Assembly (NCBI GenBank): GCA_902578525.1
Contig: CACHDJ010000001.1
Coordinates: forward strand, 1-64,000
Length of the DNA: 64,000 nucleotides
Origin: an uncultured Pelagibacteraceae bacterium
GTDB taxonomy: Bacteria; Pseudomonadota; Alphaproteobacteria; Pelagibacterales; Pelagibacteraceae
Direction of reading: 5' to 3'
A program made the translations under genes and the position numbers. Each line of letters begins with the position of its first letter. Position 1 is the first letter of the stretch. Below the pieces are notes generated by a model. It saw only the letters and a list, made by a program, of their open reading frames with translations. It was not told the origin of the DNA and did no database searches. Below are positions 14,772 through 26,471 of this stretch, one piece after another.

Positions 14772-15118
14772 ATTATTACCTTTTCTTTTGGAATTAATTC
14801 AGACCAAATTTTTTCTATTTCATAAAATTTTCTTTTCTCAGGGTGAAAAATGTGAACAATAAGATCTATTCCATCTACTAATTTCCATTCATTACTTTCC
14901 TTGCCCTCGATTTTTAAGTTTTTAAGTCCATTATCTTTAAATTTTTCTAAAACTTGCTCTGATAAAGACTGGATGTGTCTTGAAGAAGTTCCGCTGGCTA
15001 TGATCATATAATCAGCCATTGAACTTTTATCCTTTAAGTTAATACTTACTATGTCGTGAGCTTTATTTACATCCAAAGTTTTAATTATGGTGTCTTTAAG
15101 ATCTAGAATTTTATCCAT
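14768..15118 (-). CDS. rsfS: ribosome silencing factor
   Basis: DUF143/RsfS features (ADYMIIASGTSSRHIQSL, EWKLVDGIDLIVHIF). Confidence 0.94.
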   Translation of the reverse strand: MDKILDLKDTIIKTLDVNKAHDIVSINLKDKSSMADYMIIASGTSSRHIQSLSEQVLEKFKDNGLKNLKIEGKESNEWKLVDGIDLIVHIFHPEKRKFYEIEKIWSELIPKEKVII

Positions 15119-15135
15119 CAGTTAGATTTAGACTA

Positions 15136-15657
15136 TCAAATTTTTCTTAATTGAGAAGATGAAATGTTGACTTTATCAAATTCTATAAATTTAAGATTTT
15201 TGTTGTTTAGCCTTTTAAATGTCATTGAATTTAATGATTTTTTTTTATACCCGTGACGATCGAAGACTATAATATTACATTTTTGTGAAATTATTTTCCA
15301 TTGATGCCATTTGTGAAAATTAATTAGATTATCTGCCCCCATTAAGAAATAAATCTTATCTTTTTTATTTTTATTAAGATATCTAATTAGATTTATAGTT
15401 TTATTAGATTTTATAATGTCCTCATAAAACTTAACTTTAATTGAACTGTTTTTGCCTATAATTTTTTTACAATAACTTATTCGATTTAAAAGACTTATAT
15501 TACTCTGTTTTTTAAAAGGATTTTTTTTTGTAATCGCCCATATTATTTTTTTTAATTTAAGTCTTTTTATTGCTTCTTTGGATATTGCTAAATGACCTTT
15601 ATGAGCAGGATCAAAAGACCCTCCAAGAATTCCAATTTTATTTTTTTTAAAACTCAA
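15136..15657 (-). CDS. nadD: nicotinate-nucleotide adenylyltransferase
   Basis: GGSFDPAHKGHLAIS; rsfS-nadD-proA synteny. Confidence 0.92.
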   Translation of the reverse strand: MSFKKNKIGILGGSFDPAHKGHLAISKEAIKRLKLKKIIWAITKKNPFKKQSNISLLNRISYCKKIIGKNSSIKVKFYEDIIKSNKTINLIRYLNKNKKDKIYFLMGADNLINFHKWHQWKIISQKCNIIVFDRHGYKKKSLNSMTFKRLNNKNLKFIEFDKVNISSSQLRKI

Positions 15658-15658
15658 C

Positions 15659-16905
15659 TTATTTCCTTATTTTCCCTTTACTTGTCACAAGATATTTATA
15701 AGAAATTAATTGGTTTAAACCTACAGGTCCTCTTGGAGGTAAAGTGTTAGTCGAAATCCCCACTTCTCCTCCAAAACCAAATTCACCGCCATCAGCAAAT
15801 TGTGTAGAAGTATTATGCATAGCAATAGAACTATTTACCCCGTGTAAAAATTTTTTTGCCGATTTTTTATTTTGGGTAATAATACAATCTGTATGCATTG
15901 TTCCATATTTATTAACATGATTAATCGCCTCATCTAAATTTTTAACTGATTTTACTGATACTACTGAGGATAGATATTCTTTTGACCAATCTTTGATAGA
16001 AGCCTTTTGTATTTTTCCATTATATAATTTTATAACTTTACTATCACCAATAATTTTACATCCATTTTCCTCTAAATTTTTTAAAATTAAATTTCCAAAT
16101 TTTTTGATTATTTTTTCATGAAGTAAAATTGTTTCTGTAGCTCCACAAATAGCTGTATTTCTTAATTTAGCGTTATAAATAACTTTTTTTGCAATCATTG
16201 GGCTAGCATCTTTATCGACATAAGAATGACAAACACCCTCTAAATGACTTATTGTTGGTATAGAAGATAATTCTTGAACTTTTTTTACTAAATTTTTTCC
16301 CCCTCTTGGTATAATTACATCTATAAAATTATTCATTTTAGTTAAAAGAAAATCAACTACTTTTCTTTTTTTAGTATCTATAAATTGTACAAAATTTTCA
16401 TCTACATTATTATTTTTTAAAGATTTTCTGAATAATTTTGATAGTATTTGGTTTGAATAGAATGCTTCTGAACCACCCTTTAAAATTACTGGATTTCCAG
16501 ATTTAAAGCACAAAGATGCTACATCAGATGTGACATTGGGTCTGCTTTCATAGATTACACCAATTACTCCTATAGGGATAGACACTTTTGAAATTTTTAG
16601 ACCATTAGATCTTTTCCATTTTTCAAGAATAATATTAGTTGGATCTTTTAGTTTTATTATTTTTTTAATTGAATTAGTGATATCTAAGATTTTTTTATTA
16701 TCCAAAATAAGTCTTTTAATCAAATTATCTTTTAATTTTTCTTTATAAGCATTGTTAATATCTTTTTTATTTTCATTCAGAATTAATTTTTTATTTCTCT
16801 CTATAAGTAAATAGTAATCTTTTAAAATTTTATTTTTTTTTTTGGATTCTATCTGATTAAAAAATGCTTTCTTTGATTTCTTGCCTATATTTAATAATTT
16901 TTTCA

Positions 16906-16906
<1 letters not shown>
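15659..16906 (-). CDS. proA: gamma-glutamyl phosphate reductase
   Basis: YESRPNVTSDVASLCFKSGNPVILKGGSEA; NTAICGATETILLH. Confidence 0.97.
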
Positions 16907-18994
<2,088 letters not shown>

Positions 18995-19012
18995 TCATTT
19001 TTAGTTGTACTG

Positions 19013-19267
19013 TTAATTGGGTTTTACAGAAACAAAAGTTCTATCTGATTTAGTCTTTTTAAAGACTACTTTTCCCTTTATTACAGAAAAAATAGAATGA
19101 TCTTTTCCCATTCCTACATTATCACCAGGGAATATTTTGGTACCTCTTTGACGAACGATTATATTTCCAGGAATTACGGTTTCTCCACCGTACTTTTTTA
19201 CACCAAGTCTTCTTCCAGCACTATCTCTTCCGTTTCTTGATGATCCACCTGCTTTTTTTGTTGCCAT
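19013..19267 (-). CDS. rpmA: 50S ribosomal protein L27
   Basis: [28 protein letters not shown]. Confidence 0.98.
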   Translation of the reverse strand: MATKKAGGSSRNGRDSAGRRLGVKKYGGETVIPGNIIVRQRGTKIFPGDNVGMGKDHSIFSVIKGKVVFKKTKSDRTFVSVKPN

Positions 19268-19280
19268 AAAACTTACCTAA

Positions 19281-19679
19281 TTATTTTTTTTCTTTTTTAG
19301 CTACGTCTTCTTTTTTAACAGGCGTAACTTTTTTTTCACTCTCAGATAAAACTTTACCATCTTTTGAAAAAATTTTGTTTATTTTTATCATAGAATATTC
19401 TTGCCTATGACCATTTTTTCTTCTTGAATTATGTCTTCTTCTTTTTTTAAAAATCAATATTGTTCTATTTTTACTATTTTTGATTAAATTAGCTTCAACT
19501 TTAGCTCCAGCTACAGTAGGGGATCCTAATTCAATAGTTTTGTCATCTCCATAAGCTAAAATTTCTTTAAATTCTATTTTTGTATCAGGTTTAGAATCTG
19601 TTAATTTTTCGATTTTTAAAATTTCTCCAGACTTAACTTTATACTGTTTTCCACCTGTTTGTATTATTGCGTATGACAT
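19281..19679 (-). CDS. rplU: 50S ribosomal protein L21 (start trimmed from the ORF-track 19727)
   Basis: MSYAIIQTGGKQYKVKSGE is the canonical L21 start; the extra 16 N-terminal codons lie over a promoter-like element. Confidence 0.95.
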   Translation of the reverse strand: MSYAIIQTGGKQYKVKSGEILKIEKLTDSKPDTKIEFKEILAYGDDKTIELGSPTVAGAKVEANLIKNSKNRTILIFKKRRRHNSRRKNGHRQEYSMIKINKIFSKDGKVLSESEKKVTPVKKEDVAKKEKK

Positions 19680-19707
19680 AGTATTAGTAGTAAAAATTTG
19701 TAATGGC

Positions 19708-19735
19708 AATATAGTTCTAGCTTGCATATAGTCAA
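19708..19735 (-). promoter_or_regulatory. putative sigma70-type promoter for rplU-rpmA-obgE
   Basis: Minus strand TTGACT (19735-19730), 16 nt spacer, TATATT (19713-19708), ~30 nt upstream of the L21 ATG. Confidence 0.6.
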
Positions 19736-19745
19736 GCTGAATAAG

Positions 19746-20465
19746 TTAAAAATTATCCTTTAAATCTCTCAATTTTGAGAAGCTTTCTAAGTCATTTGTT
19801 CTAAGAAATATATTACAATCCAATTCATCCTTTATCGTAGATGGAATAGTAGGTATACCATCTCTGACTTGTTTTTTTATATTTTCTATTTTATTTTTTA
19901 AATTTAGATTATTAGGATCATGCGCAATACAAAACTTAGAGTTATTTAGAGTATATTCATGACCACAATAAATTTTAGTCTCTTCTGGTAGAGATTTAAT
20001 TTTGTTCAAAGAATTAAACATTTGTTTATAAGTACCTTCAAATATTCTTCCACAACCAAGAGAGAAAAGTGTGTCTCCAGTAAAAACTAATTTTTCTTGA
20101 AAAAAATGAAAACAAATGTGACCTATCGTATGTCCTGGTATATGAAAAATTTTTGCTATAAAGTTTTCAGCTCTCCATACTTGATTATCTTCTAACAGGA
20201 TATCTATTTCAGGTATTCTATTAGCATCTCCTTTAAAGCCTACAACAACAGATCCAAATTTTTTTTTTAAATCTTTATTACCCCCAATATGATCAAAATG
20301 ATGATGTGTATTAAGAATATATTTTAAGTTTATATTTTTATTTTTCAAAAAATCAATTATTGGATTAGCTTCACTTGGATCAACAACACAGGCTGAATTA
20401 TTGTTTTCATCAATAATTAAATAGCTATAGTTATCCTGAAGGCATGGTATAATTTCAACTCGCAT
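19746..20465 (-). CDS. gloB: hydroxyacylglutathione hydrolase (glyoxalase II)
   Basis: Metallo-beta-lactamase THHHFDHIGG, GHTIGHICFHF, CGHEYT. Confidence 0.95.
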   Translation of the reverse strand: MRVEIIPCLQDNYSYLIIDENNNSACVVDPSEANPIIDFLKNKNINLKYILNTHHHFDHIGGNKDLKKKFGSVVVGFKGDANRIPEIDILLEDNQVWRAENFIAKIFHIPGHTIGHICFHFFQEKLVFTGDTLFSLGCGRIFEGTYKQMFNSLNKIKSLPEETKIYCGHEYTLNNSKFCIAHDPNNLNLKNKIENIKKQVRDGIPTIPSTIKDELDCNIFLRTNDLESFSKLRDLKDNF

Positions 20466-20466
20466 A

Positions 20467-21063
20467 TTATTTTTCTATTAAAAATATACCCAAGTCTGCA
20501 AATAAATTTTTCATTCCTAAATTACTTTCATTTATTAATGAGGTGTTAAGATTATTTAATGCTAATGATTTAAAAATTTTAATATCTCTAGATTTAACAA
20601 AATAAACAAAGTCTTTAATAGTACACATATGTAAATTAGGTGTGCTATACCACTCATCTGGTAAAGCTTTTGTAATTGGCATTGTACCTTTAAATAATAA
20701 GTGAAATCTTACTTTCCAGTAACCAAAATTAGGAATTGTAACTATTGCTTTTTTTCCAACCCTTAAAAGTTCTTTTAACACTAATTCAGGATTTAAAAAA
20801 GCTTGCAAGGTTTGACTTAAAACAACGTAATCAAATGATTTATCTGGAAATTGTTTTAAGTCTTTTTCAGCATTGCCTTCTATCACAGTCAAACCTTTTG
20901 CAATACATTCCTGGACTTTTTCTTTTGAAATTTCTAATCCTCTAATGTTTGTATTTTTATTATCTTTTAAATATTTCATTAATGTTCCATCAGCACAACC
21001 TACATCTAAAACTTTTTTATCATTTTCAATTAAGTCTGCTATTACTTTAAATTCATTTTTCAT
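20467..21063 (-). CDS. metW: methionine biosynthesis protein MetW
   Basis: SAM-methyltransferase-like VLDVGCADGTLMKYL; 4 nt overlap with metX. Confidence 0.95.
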   Translation of the reverse strand: MKNEFKVIADLIENDKKVLDVGCADGTLMKYLKDNKNTNIRGLEISKEKVQECIAKGLTVIEGNAEKDLKQFPDKSFDYVVLSQTLQAFLNPELVLKELLRVGKKAIVTIPNFGYWKVRFHLLFKGTMPITKALPDEWYSTPNLHMCTIKDFVYFVKSRDIKIFKSLALNNLNTSLINESNLGMKNLFADLGIFLIEK

Positions 21064-22184
21064 TTTTGATTTTCTATATAAGATTTATCTAAAAAATTTT
21101 TAAGAGCGTTTAAAAAATCTGGAACATCTAATAAGAAAGAATCATGGCCCTTATCTGACTCTATTTCAACAAATCCAACATCAGCTCCAATCGAATTTAA
21201 TGCTATAACAATATCTTTATTTTCTTGAGTTGGATAAAGCCAATCTGAAGTAAAAGAAATTATAAAAAATTTAGCCTTTGTATTTTTAAATGCATCAGAA
21301 AGATTACCTTTAAATTGCTTTGTTAAATCAAAATAATCCATCGCCCTTGTGATATAAAGGTAACTATTTGCATCAAATCTATCTACAAAAACTGAACCTT
21401 GATATCTTAAATAACTTTCAATTTGAAAATCTGCATCAAAACCAAATTTGAGATCTTCTCTCTCCTGTAATTTTCTTCCAAATTTTTCCTGTAAACCTTT
21501 TTTTGACAGATAAGTTATATGTGCAGCCATTCTAGCTACTGCTAACCCTTTGCCTGGACTAGTGTTGTTAGAAATATAATTACCATCTTTCCAATTGCTA
21601 TCAGCAGTAATTGCCTGTCTTCCCAATTCATTCAGAGCAATATTTTGTGCTGAATGACTTGATGTAGTAGCAATAGGTATTACTGTTTTAGATTTATTAG
21701 GAAAGTTAGTTATAAACTGAAGAACTTGCATTCCACCCATAGAGCCGCCAGTTATAGAAAAAAGTTTATCAATACCAAAATGTTCGAGTAAATTATATTG
21801 TGCATTAACTATATCATTAATTGTAATGACTGGAAAATTTGTTCCGAATACACTATTGTTATCTGGATTTTTATGGCTTGGTCCAAAAGAACCCATACAT
21901 CCTCCAATTACATTACAACAAATAACAAAATATTTATTTGTATCTATAGCTTTATCTGGGCCTACAGCATAGCTCCACCAGCCATCTTTTTTAGTTATAG
22001 GATTTAATCCAGTCACAAACTGATCACCTGTTAATGCATGAAAAACTAATATTGCATTATCTTTTTTTGAATTAAGTGAACCATAAGTTTCATATGCAAT
22101 TGGAAAATCTTTGATAGTTTTACCACAGTCTAGCTTAAGAGGTTTTTTTATAATCAATGTTTTTATGTTTTTCTCAATATGCAT
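21060..22184 (-). CDS. metX: homoserine O-acyltransferase (MetX type)
   Basis: alpha/beta hydrolase nucleophile motif ITGGSMGGMQVLQ; LVFHALTGDQFVTG; metX-metW pair. Confidence 0.97.
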   Translation of the reverse strand: MHIEKNIKTLIIKKPLKLDCGKTIKDFPIAYETYGSLNSKKDNAILVFHALTGDQFVTGLNPITKKDGWWSYAVGPDKAIDTNKYFVICCNVIGGCMGSFGPSHKNPDNNSVFGTNFPVITINDIVNAQYNLLEHFGIDKLFSITGGSMGGMQVLQFITNFPNKSKTVIPIATTSSHSAQNIALNELGRQAITADSNWKDGNYISNNTSPGKGLAVARMAAHITYLSKKGLQEKFGRKLQEREDLKFGFDADFQIESYLRYQGSVFVDRFDANSYLYITRAMDYFDLTKQFKGNLSDAFKNTKAKFFIISFTSDWLYPTQENKDIVIALNSIGADVGFVEIESDKGHDSFLLDVPDFLNALKNFLDKSYIENQK

Positions 22185-22217
22185 AATTAGCTTTATTTGA
22201 ATTGTGAGAAAAAAAAC

Positions 22218-22267
22218 TATTTTAGCGGTTTTTTTTAAGCGCTCGCAATTCAGTTAAATCAGCGCAT
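22218..22267 (-). promoter_or_regulatory. SAM-II-type (SAM-II/SAM-V superfamily) riboswitch upstream of metX
   Basis: Minus strand reads TGCGCTGATTTAACTGAATTGCGAGCGCTTAAAAAAAACCGCTAAAATAG: P1 GCGCT/AGCGC, conserved CTGATTTA and ATTGC loop, 3' GCTAAA. Confidence 0.85.
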
Positions 22268-22374
22268 ATTTTTTTTACTAGAACTTATTTATTATGTCAA
22301 TTTTTTAAAAATCCCTCTTATTCTCTATAAAAATTTGTAATTTTATCTATAAAGAGCTCATAAATTAAAAAAAT

Positions 22375-23457
22375 ATGATTACTCTAAAATTCAAAAAATT
22401 TAATATTGAAGCTTACAAACCTGGAAAATCAAGAGTCAAAAAATTAAGAAAAGTAATAAAATTGTCAGCAAATGAATCTGCTTTAGGATTAAGTCCAAAA
22501 GTTAAAAGATTGATTTCAAACAAAAAGTTAATTTTAGATAAATATCCCGATGGAAAGTCAAAAGATTTAAGAAAAGCAATATCTAAAACTTATAACTGCA
22601 ATTTTGAAAAAATTATTTGTGGAGCAGGTTCTGATGAAGTTATTCAGATGATTTGTCAATTATTTTTAAATCCAAAAGATGAAGTCGTTTTACCAGAATA
22701 TAGTTTTTTAATGTATAGAATTTACTCAAAAGTAGTTGGTGCAAAAGTTGTATTTTCAAAGGAAATAAATTTCAAAATTTCAATCAAAGAAATTCTAAAA
22801 AAAGTTAATAAGAAAACAAAAATTGTTTTTATAGCAAATCCGAATAACCCGACCGGCACCTATTTGACTAAGAAAGAGGTATTAGAACTTAGAAAAAAAT
22901 TAAATAAAAATATTTTACTTGTAATTGATGATGCATATGCAGAATACATGAAAAACTCAGACTATTCTTCAGGATTAAATCTATTTAAAAATAAAGATAA
23001 TGTTTTTATTCTTAGAACATTTTCAAAAATTTTTGGGTTAGCATCTTTAAGAGTAGGATGGGGATATGGATCAAAAAAAATAATAGATAGATTAAATTTA
23101 ATTAAACCACCATTTAATGTAAATCGTATTGCTCAACTTGCTGCGGTAGAGGCACTAAAAGATAAAAAATTTGTTAATAGGTCCATCAAACATAATTTCT
23201 TTTATGCAAATAAAATTAAAAAATTTCTTGAAAAATATAATATTTTTTCAAATACTGTGTCTGCGAATTTTTTGTTTCTAAATTTTGAAAAATGCAGATA
23301 TTCATCAAATTTTTTTTATCAAAAGTTAAAAAGCAAAGGAATTATTTTAAGATCAACAAAAGATGGTTACCACATTAATAATAGGTTAAGATTAACTATT
23401 GGGTCATCTAAAGAAAATTTAAAATTTATGAATACAGTGAAAGGAATATTTGATTAA
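22375..23457 (+). CDS. hisC: histidinol-phosphate/aromatic aminotransferase
   Basis: Class I/II PLP aminotransferase: NPNNPTGTY, TFSKIFGLASLRVGWG. Confidence 0.92.
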   Translation: MITLKFKKFNIEAYKPGKSRVKKLRKVIKLSANESALGLSPKVKRLISNKKLILDKYPDGKSKDLRKAISKTYNCNFEKIICGAGSDEVIQMICQLFLNPKDEVVLPEYSFLMYRIYSKVVGAKVVFSKEINFKISIKEILKKVNKKTKIVFIANPNNPTGTYLTKKEVLELRKKLNKNILLVIDDAYAEYMKNSDYSSGLNLFKNKDNVFILRTFSKIFGLASLRVGWGYGSKKIIDRLNLIKPPFNVNRIAQLAAVEALKDKKFVNRSIKHNFFYANKIKKFLEKYNIFSNTVSANFLFLNFEKCRYSSNFFYQKLKSKGIILRSTKDGYHINNRLRLTIGSSKENLKFMNTVKGIFD

Positions 23458-24354
23458 GTGAAAAATATTTTAATTATAGGTTGTGGATTACTTGGTTCAT
23501 CTTTGGTTAAATCAATTAAAAGAAGAAAAATTGCTAAAAAAATATTTATTTTCGAAAAATCAAAAAAAAATATTTCAAAAATAAAAAAACTTAATTTACC
23601 TGGAAAAGTTGTAAAATCTCTTAAAGACGGAGTGATAAATGCAGATCTGATAATTTTATGTACACCAATGAGTGAATATAAAAATATTATTCTTCAAATG
23701 AATGATTATATTTCACCAAATTGTTTAATTACAGATATTGGATCTTCAAAAATTGAGTCTTCAAAAATTATTAAAAGATTCCTTAAAAAAGGAATCTCTT
23801 GGGTTTCTAGTCACCCAATAGCTGGATCAGAGGTCAGTGGGCCTGAAAATGGGAAAACAAATATGTTTGTTGGCAGGTGGTGTATTTTGATTAAAGGAAA
23901 AGATACAAAAAAAATTAATTTAAATATTTTAAAAAAATTCTGGAAAAAAAATGGTTCAAAAATAGTTGTTATGACATCTGAAAAACATGATAAAATTTTT
24001 TCTATTACTAGTCATTTGCCACACTTAATTGCTTATAACTTAGTAAAGTCAGCTCAAGAATTTGAAAAAAAACAAAGCTACGATTTAATTAAATTTAGTG
24101 CTGGTGGATTAAGAGATTTCTCAAGAATAGCTGCATCTAATGAGATAATGTGGAGAGATATTTTTTTTAATAACAAAAACAATATTTCAATGGCAATAAA
24201 TTTATTCATTAAAAATTTAAAAGGATTTAAAAAGGACATTAATTCAAAAAATAATAAGTCAATTTTAAAAAAACTTATTCAAACTAAGAAGGTAAGATCA
24301 AAAATAATTAAGTTAAAGCAAGATATCAATAAGCCTGACTTTGGTAGAAATTAA
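23458..24354 (+). CDS. tyrA: prephenate/arogenate (cyclohexadienyl) dehydrogenase, GTG start
   Basis: IIGCGLLGSSLVKSI Rossmann motif; SSHPIAGSEVSGPENG; hisC-tyrA pair. Confidence 0.92.
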   Translation: MKNILIIGCGLLGSSLVKSIKRRKIAKKIFIFEKSKKNISKIKKLNLPGKVVKSLKDGVINADLIILCTPMSEYKNIILQMNDYISPNCLITDIGSSKIESSKIIKRFLKKGISWVSSHPIAGSEVSGPENGKTNMFVGRWCILIKGKDTKKINLNILKKFWKKNGSKIVVMTSEKHDKIFSITSHLPHLIAYNLVKSAQEFEKKQSYDLIKFSAGGLRDFSRIAASNEIMWRDIFFNNKNNISMAINLFIKNLKGFKKDINSKNNKSILKKLIQTKKVRSKIIKLKQDINKPDFGRN

Positions 24355-25103
24355 TATTTTTTAATATTACTAATTTTTTTTACTTCTAGTTTTGCTGTTT
24401 TAGAAATTAAATATATTGTTTTATTAATAGACATGATTAAAACTTTTTTTTGTGGTCCATAAGCATGAATAAATTTTTTTTTATTTAAGCAAAGTCCGAC
24501 ATGACCTTTCCAAAAAATAATATCTCCATCCTTAAAATTTTTACTTATATTTTTTTTACAATATTTAATTTGATCTTTCGTATCTCTTGGAAAGAAATTT
24601 CCATTATATTTAAAAAATAATTGAATAAGAGCCGAGCAATCAATTCCATCTGCACTCTTTCCACCCCATAAATATTTTGTATTTAAAAAGAGTTTTAAAA
24701 CTTTTTTATAATTTTTTTCTATATGATTTAACTTTTTTAGATCTTTTTTTTTGATCCATCTATTTTTATCAAATCTTATAAAATTTTTTTTACTTTCTAA
24801 ATTTTGGATTAAACTTGAAAAATATAAATATTTTTTTGTTTTTGTAAAATCAGATTTTACCTTTTTATAAATCCAACTTTTTTTAGAAAATATTTTATAG
24901 TAGGGTTTAAAATAATTTATAAAATTTTTATCTTTAATAAAACCTGAATATCTGTCAAAATTAGTTTGAATTTTTATCCAGCCTTTCTTCTTAGAAATTA
25001 TTCTAAATTTTTCTCCATATAAAATTTGTGTAGAAATCTCTGATTTAATAGATGGTTTTAAATATACATTTCCAATTGGTTTATTATAAAAACTATTTTT
25101 CAC
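24351..25103 (-). CDS. SH3-domain NlpC/P60 family peptidase
   Basis: SH3-like N-terminus; YLWGGKSADGIDCSALIQ with catalytic Cys; GHVGLCL. Confidence 0.88.
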   Translation of the reverse strand: MKNSFYNKPIGNVYLKPSIKSEISTQILYGEKFRIISKKKGWIKIQTNFDRYSGFIKDKNFINYFKPYYKIFSKKSWIYKKVKSDFTKTKKYLYFSSLIQNLESKKNFIRFDKNRWIKKKDLKKLNHIEKNYKKVLKLFLNTKYLWGGKSADGIDCSALIQLFFKYNGNFFPRDTKDQIKYCKKNISKNFKDGDIIFWKGHVGLCLNKKKFIHAYGPQKKVLIMSINKTIYLISKTAKLEVKKISNIKKY

Positions 25104-26469
25104 TTAATTTTAATTTACTTTTCATTGACCATAAAATTATCAAGGAAGGTATTACCATTAAAGCTGTTAGTATAAAAAACAAACCCCAATTACCGTTTAA
25201 CCAATCAACTAGCGCACCTGAAGAAGAAGCTAGTGTTGTCCTTCCAGCAGTACCAATAGAGGCAAGTAATGCATATTGCGTAGCAGTATAAGCTCTGTCT
25301 ACGAGTAAAGAAATAAATGCAACAAAAGCTACTGTTGCAAAAGCGGCAGCTATATCATCAAATATAACTGCAATTGCGAATAGTAGTTCTGATTTATCGC
25401 TCCATGCAAGAACGCTAAATAATAAATTTGTGCTTGCCATGATAATTCCTGCTAGAAACATTGCTTTTAAAACACCAGATCTAATTACAAAAAGTCCACC
25501 AAGGAGAGTAAAAATAACAGTTGTAATCCAACCTAAAGTTTTAGAATAAATTGCTATATCTGATTTGCTAAAACCAATTTCTTTGTAAAAAATTATAGAC
25601 ATTCTTCCTAAAAAAGCCTCTCCAACTTTAAATAAAAAAACAAAAGCTAAAATACTTAGGGCTATAGAAAATCCATTTTTCTTAAAAAAACTAATTATTG
25701 GACCACTTATTGTGCCACCGATCCATGTTATCATACTGGTAAAAAAATTATTATTTCCTAATTTTTCAGAAATAATCTTATCATTTAAAGCTTGTTTGTT
25801 TTTTCTCTCATCTGAATTTTGTTCTCCAACAAACATAAGGCCGATATTCATAAAAATAATTAAAATACCTAATATCAAAAAAGTAATTTGCCAGTAATTT
25901 TGAAAGCCTAAGTTTTGAAAGTATTCTGCAGAAAATAAAGCAAGCACTCCACCTAATTTATATCCACTCCACCAACCTACTACAGCCATAGCAGCCCCAG
26001 CTGCCATTGATTTACCCTCATTTTCTCCTATTTGCTCTATCCTTAGAGCATCAACTGTAATATCTTGTGTTGCCGAAGCTACAGCTATCAAAAGTCCAAC
26101 TGTAATTACCAATGCTAAATTTTCAGTTGGATTAATCAAGCTCCATAAACCCAAAGATACTAAAATCATAACCTGCATTAAAACAATCCATCCTCGTCTA
26201 TGACCAATTTTTTTTGTTAGGTATGGAATTTGAATTCTATCTACTAGTGGAGCCCATAAATAATTAAATGCATATACACCAAATATTAAACCTGCCCACC
26301 CAATAGTAGATCTACTAAGCCCGTCTTCTTTGAGCCATAAACTTAGGCTACTTCCAATCAATACCCAGGGAAATCCTGATATTGATCCTAATAATAAAAT
26401 TTTTAACATTCTTTTATCAAAATAAATTGAAAAAGTTTCTGAAAGTGATTGTTTTTTAATTTCAATCAT
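25093..26469 (-). CDS. AmpG-like muropeptide MFS permease (start trimmed to the ATG at 26469)
   Basis: GISGFPWVLIGSSLSLWLKEDGLS and YLWAPLVDR AmpG-type features; the 26484 TTG overlaps a GGAG Shine-Dalgarno. Confidence 0.85.
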   Translation of the reverse strand: MIEIKKQSLSETFSIYFDKRMLKILLLGSISGFPWVLIGSSLSLWLKEDGLSRSTIGWAGLIFGVYAFNYLWAPLVDRIQIPYLTKKIGHRRGWIVLMQVMILVSLGLWSLINPTENLALVITVGLLIAVASATQDITVDALRIEQIGENEGKSMAAGAAMAVVGWWSGYKLGGVLALFSAEYFQNLGFQNYWQITFLILGILIIFMNIGLMFVGEQNSDERKNKQALNDKIISEKLGNNNFFTSMITWIGGTISGPIISFFKKNGFSIALSILAFVFLFKVGEAFLGRMSIIFYKEIGFSKSDIAIYSKTLGWITTVIFTLLGGLFVIRSGVLKAMFLAGIIMASTNLLFSVLAWSDKSELLFAIAVIFDDIAAAFATVAFVAFISLLVDRAYTATQYALLASIGTAGRTTLASSSGALVDWLNGNWGLFFILTALMVIPSLIILWSMKSKLKLSEK

Positions 26470-26471
26470 TT

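Noticed and set aside
22218-22267. SAM-V rather than SAM-II classification of the metX leader element
   Set aside because: Cores are similar and I cannot run covariance models; metX context and the CTGATTTAAC...ATTGC...GCTAAA pattern favour SAM-II, so I kept that with a caveat.
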